A DNA stretch of 6,588 bases from Chloroflexota bacterium. GTDB lineage: Bacteria; Chloroflexota; Limnocylindria; Limnocylindrales; CSP1-4. Location of the stretch: the NCBI GenBank assembly GCA_025355255.1, contig JANYAA010000081.1:1-6588 (forward strand). Reading direction: 5' to 3'. The stretch's first letter is position 1; each line of letters begins with the position of its first letter. The notes under the pieces are model-generated. The model searched no databases. It had not been told where the DNA came from and saw only the letters and a list, made by a program, of their open reading frames with translations. Shown one piece after another: positions 5,620 to 6,588 of this stretch. The position numbers and the translations under genes are program-made.

Positions 5620-6588
5620 CCGCTCGCGACGACGTGCGACGGAGCCGCGCCGAGGCGCGCGACGCCGATCGTGCGTACGCGGCCGAGGCGGGTCCATCGC
5701 TGCCGGAGCGGCTCCTTGCGGCGCGCGAGCGCAAGGGCGTGGACCTGTTCCGCGCTGAGCGCGACACGAAGATCCGCGCGCGCTATCTGGATGCGCTGGA
5801 GCGCGGGGAGTACGCGGAGCTTCCAGGCGCCGTTTACACGAAGGGTTTCCTGCGCAATTACGCGGTGTATCTCGGGCTTGACCCGGAGGAAGTGACGCGC
5901 CAGTGGAAGCGCGAGCGGGGCGACCTGGTCATCCCCGCCGAGCCTGTACTCAACGTGCCCATGCCGCTGGACACGCCTCGCCCGGGCCTCACATTCTCGC
6001 CCGTCCTCATCGTCGCGGCGCTGCTGACCGTCCTGATCGGCGTGTTCGCCGTTTACATCGGTGTCCAGCTGGTCCGGTTTGCCAAGCCGCCCACGCTCGC
6101 GGTGACGTCGCCCGCGCAGGCCGTCATGGACGTGCCGGAGGACTCCACCAGTTACACGCTCAAGGGAACGTCTGTGGCCGGCGCCAGCGTGACGATCACC
6201 GCAGCCGGTCGCGATCAGCCCTATCGGGTCAACGCCAGCTCCGACGGCCAGTGGAGCGCCGACGTTGAGCTGCGGCGGGGCCGCAACGAGTTCGCGATTG
6301 ACGCGGTTGATCCCGACACGGGCAAGCGTGCCGAGCAGACCGTGAAGGTCTTCATCACCGTGCCCTTTGTGGTCATCGAGGCGCCGCGGCTCGCTGTGGA
6401 TTCGCCGTCCGAAGGGAGCGAGTTCCAGAACGGCGCCATCCCCGTGCACGGGACCACCAGCAACGCCACCAGCGTCTCGGTCACAGCCACGCGGCTGGGC
6501 GATCCGGGCGCCACACCTGGCCCAACCGCAACAGCCGGTCCGTCCGCATCGCCCGGATCCGACGCCGGGTCGGTTGGCCCGGTGACCG
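5616..6588 (+). CDS. RodZ-like membrane protein: cytoplasmic helix-turn-helix, one membrane segment, extracellular beta domains (3' truncated by window edge)
   Basis: RodZ proteins link the MreB cytoskeleton to the envelope and help set rod shape. Here 324 codons are open from ATG 5616 to the window end without a stop. Residues 1-28 are a charged leader. Residues about 29-98 form the RodZ-type HTH_25 domain; its signature includes LPERLLAARERKG, TKIRARYLDALERGEY and LPGAVYTKGFLRNYAVYLGL. After a short Pro-rich linker, 128-150 is one strongly hydrophobic membrane helix, so the rest should lie outside the cell. Outside are an Ig-like/glucodextranase-B-like beta domain (about 160-248) and the start of a second (about 257 on). 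Both open with LAV-x-SP, and the second is interrupted by a Pro/Thr/Ala/Ser/Gly-rich loop (297-320). Four bases overlap ftsK. The domain layout is clear, but this tail differs from the E. coli RodZ periplasmic domain, so MreB binding is inferred. An HTH-membrane protein of other function is possible. Confidence 0.85.
   Translation, partial: MTARDDVRRSRAEARDADRAYAAEAGPSLPERLLAARERKGVDLFRAERDTKIRARYLDALERGEYAELPGAVYTKGFLRNYAVYLGLDPEEVTRQWKRERGDLVIPAEPVLNVPMPLDTPRPGLTFSPVLIVAALLTVLIGVFAVYIGVQLVRFAKPPTLAVTSPAQAVMDVPEDSTSYTLKGTSVAGASVTITAAGRDQPYRVNASSDGQWSADVELRRGRNEFAIDAVDPDTGKRAEQTVKVFITVPFVVIEAPRLAVDSPSEGSEFQNGAIPVHGTTSNATSVSVTATRLGDPGATPGPTATAGPSASPGSDAGSVGPVT

Noticed and set aside
1465..5697. 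A 1410-codon open frame on the minus strand covering rnj and ftsK.
   Set aside because: Its codons sit exactly opposite the codons of rnj and ftsK, which share one frame. Minus-strand stops would need TTA, CTA or TCA codons in those genes, and this GC-rich genome avoids them. The predicted product is a low-complexity mix of Arg, His, Asp, Val, Leu and Ala with no recognisable domain. It is a codon-usage shadow.
5700..5915. The helix-turn-helix region of the last gene as a DNA-binding transcription factor.
   Set aside because: The sequence matches the RodZ-type HTH, which in studied cases binds MreB rather than DNA, and it is followed by a membrane helix. A DNA-binding role cannot be excluded, but nothing in the sequence supports it.
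5532..6449. A 305-codon minus-strand frame opposite the last gene.
   Set aside because: The + strand frame from 5616 encodes a clear RodZ-type HTH domain and membrane helix, and it has a ribosome binding site and an overlap with ftsK. The minus frame shows no domain and extends into the end of ftsK.
1..6588. Search for a mobile element, CRISPR array, defence system, RNA gene or toxin-antitoxin pair.
   Set aside because: Coding density is essentially complete, with five conserved housekeeping-type genes of similar base composition. I saw no inverted terminal repeats, direct-repeat arrays, tRNA-like folds or small extra genes.

Overview
This window is a densely packed, GC-rich (about two thirds G+C by eye) stretch of bacterial chromosome. 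It holds five genes, all on the + strand, with almost no non-coding DNA. The first is cut by the left edge and the last runs off the right edge. In order: the C-terminal three quarters of aspartate-semialdehyde dehydrogenase (asd, 1-758), a family 4 iron-sulfur uracil-DNA glycosylase (755-1504), ribonuclease J (rnj, 1528-3195), an FtsK/SpoIIIE DNA translocase (3196-5619), and a RodZ-like membrane protein with a cytoplasmic helix-turn-helix domain (5616 to the end, no stop reached).

Junctions are a 4-base GTGA overlap, a 23-base gap carrying a good ribosome binding site, a direct stop/start abutment (TAG then GTG), and a 4-base ATGA overlap. I see no promoter, terminator, RNA gene, mobile element, CRISPR array or gene-free stretch over 25 bases. 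The layout is that of one translationally coupled operon whose promoter lies upstream of the window.

The order asd ... rnj - ftsK/spoIIIE - rodZ is an old chromosomal neighbourhood. Bacillus subtilis has asd-dapG-dapA-rnjB-tepA-spoIIIE and, further on, ymfM (rodZ-like)-pgsA-cinA-recA; Actinobacteria have dapA-rnj-ftsK. RNase J, the family 4 UDG, high GC, and a RodZ homologue with repeated extracellular beta domains together suggest a Chloroflexota lineage (for example a Limnocylindria-like group). An actinobacterial-type relative is the alternative. This placement is an inference from gene content, not a measured phylogeny.

Functionally the operon joins a precursor step for diaminopimelate/lysine and threonine/methionine (Asd) with base-excision repair (UDG), RNA processing and decay (RNase J), chromosome segregation at the septum (FtsK) and cell shape/elongation (RodZ-like). 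It is a housekeeping region, and I found no convincing new defence or mobile system. The most useful observations are: a C-terminal QLTLF motif on the UDG that looks like a sliding-clamp tether; rnj and ftsK lying in the same frame separated by a single TAG; and a UDG sitting where dapG/dapA would be expected.
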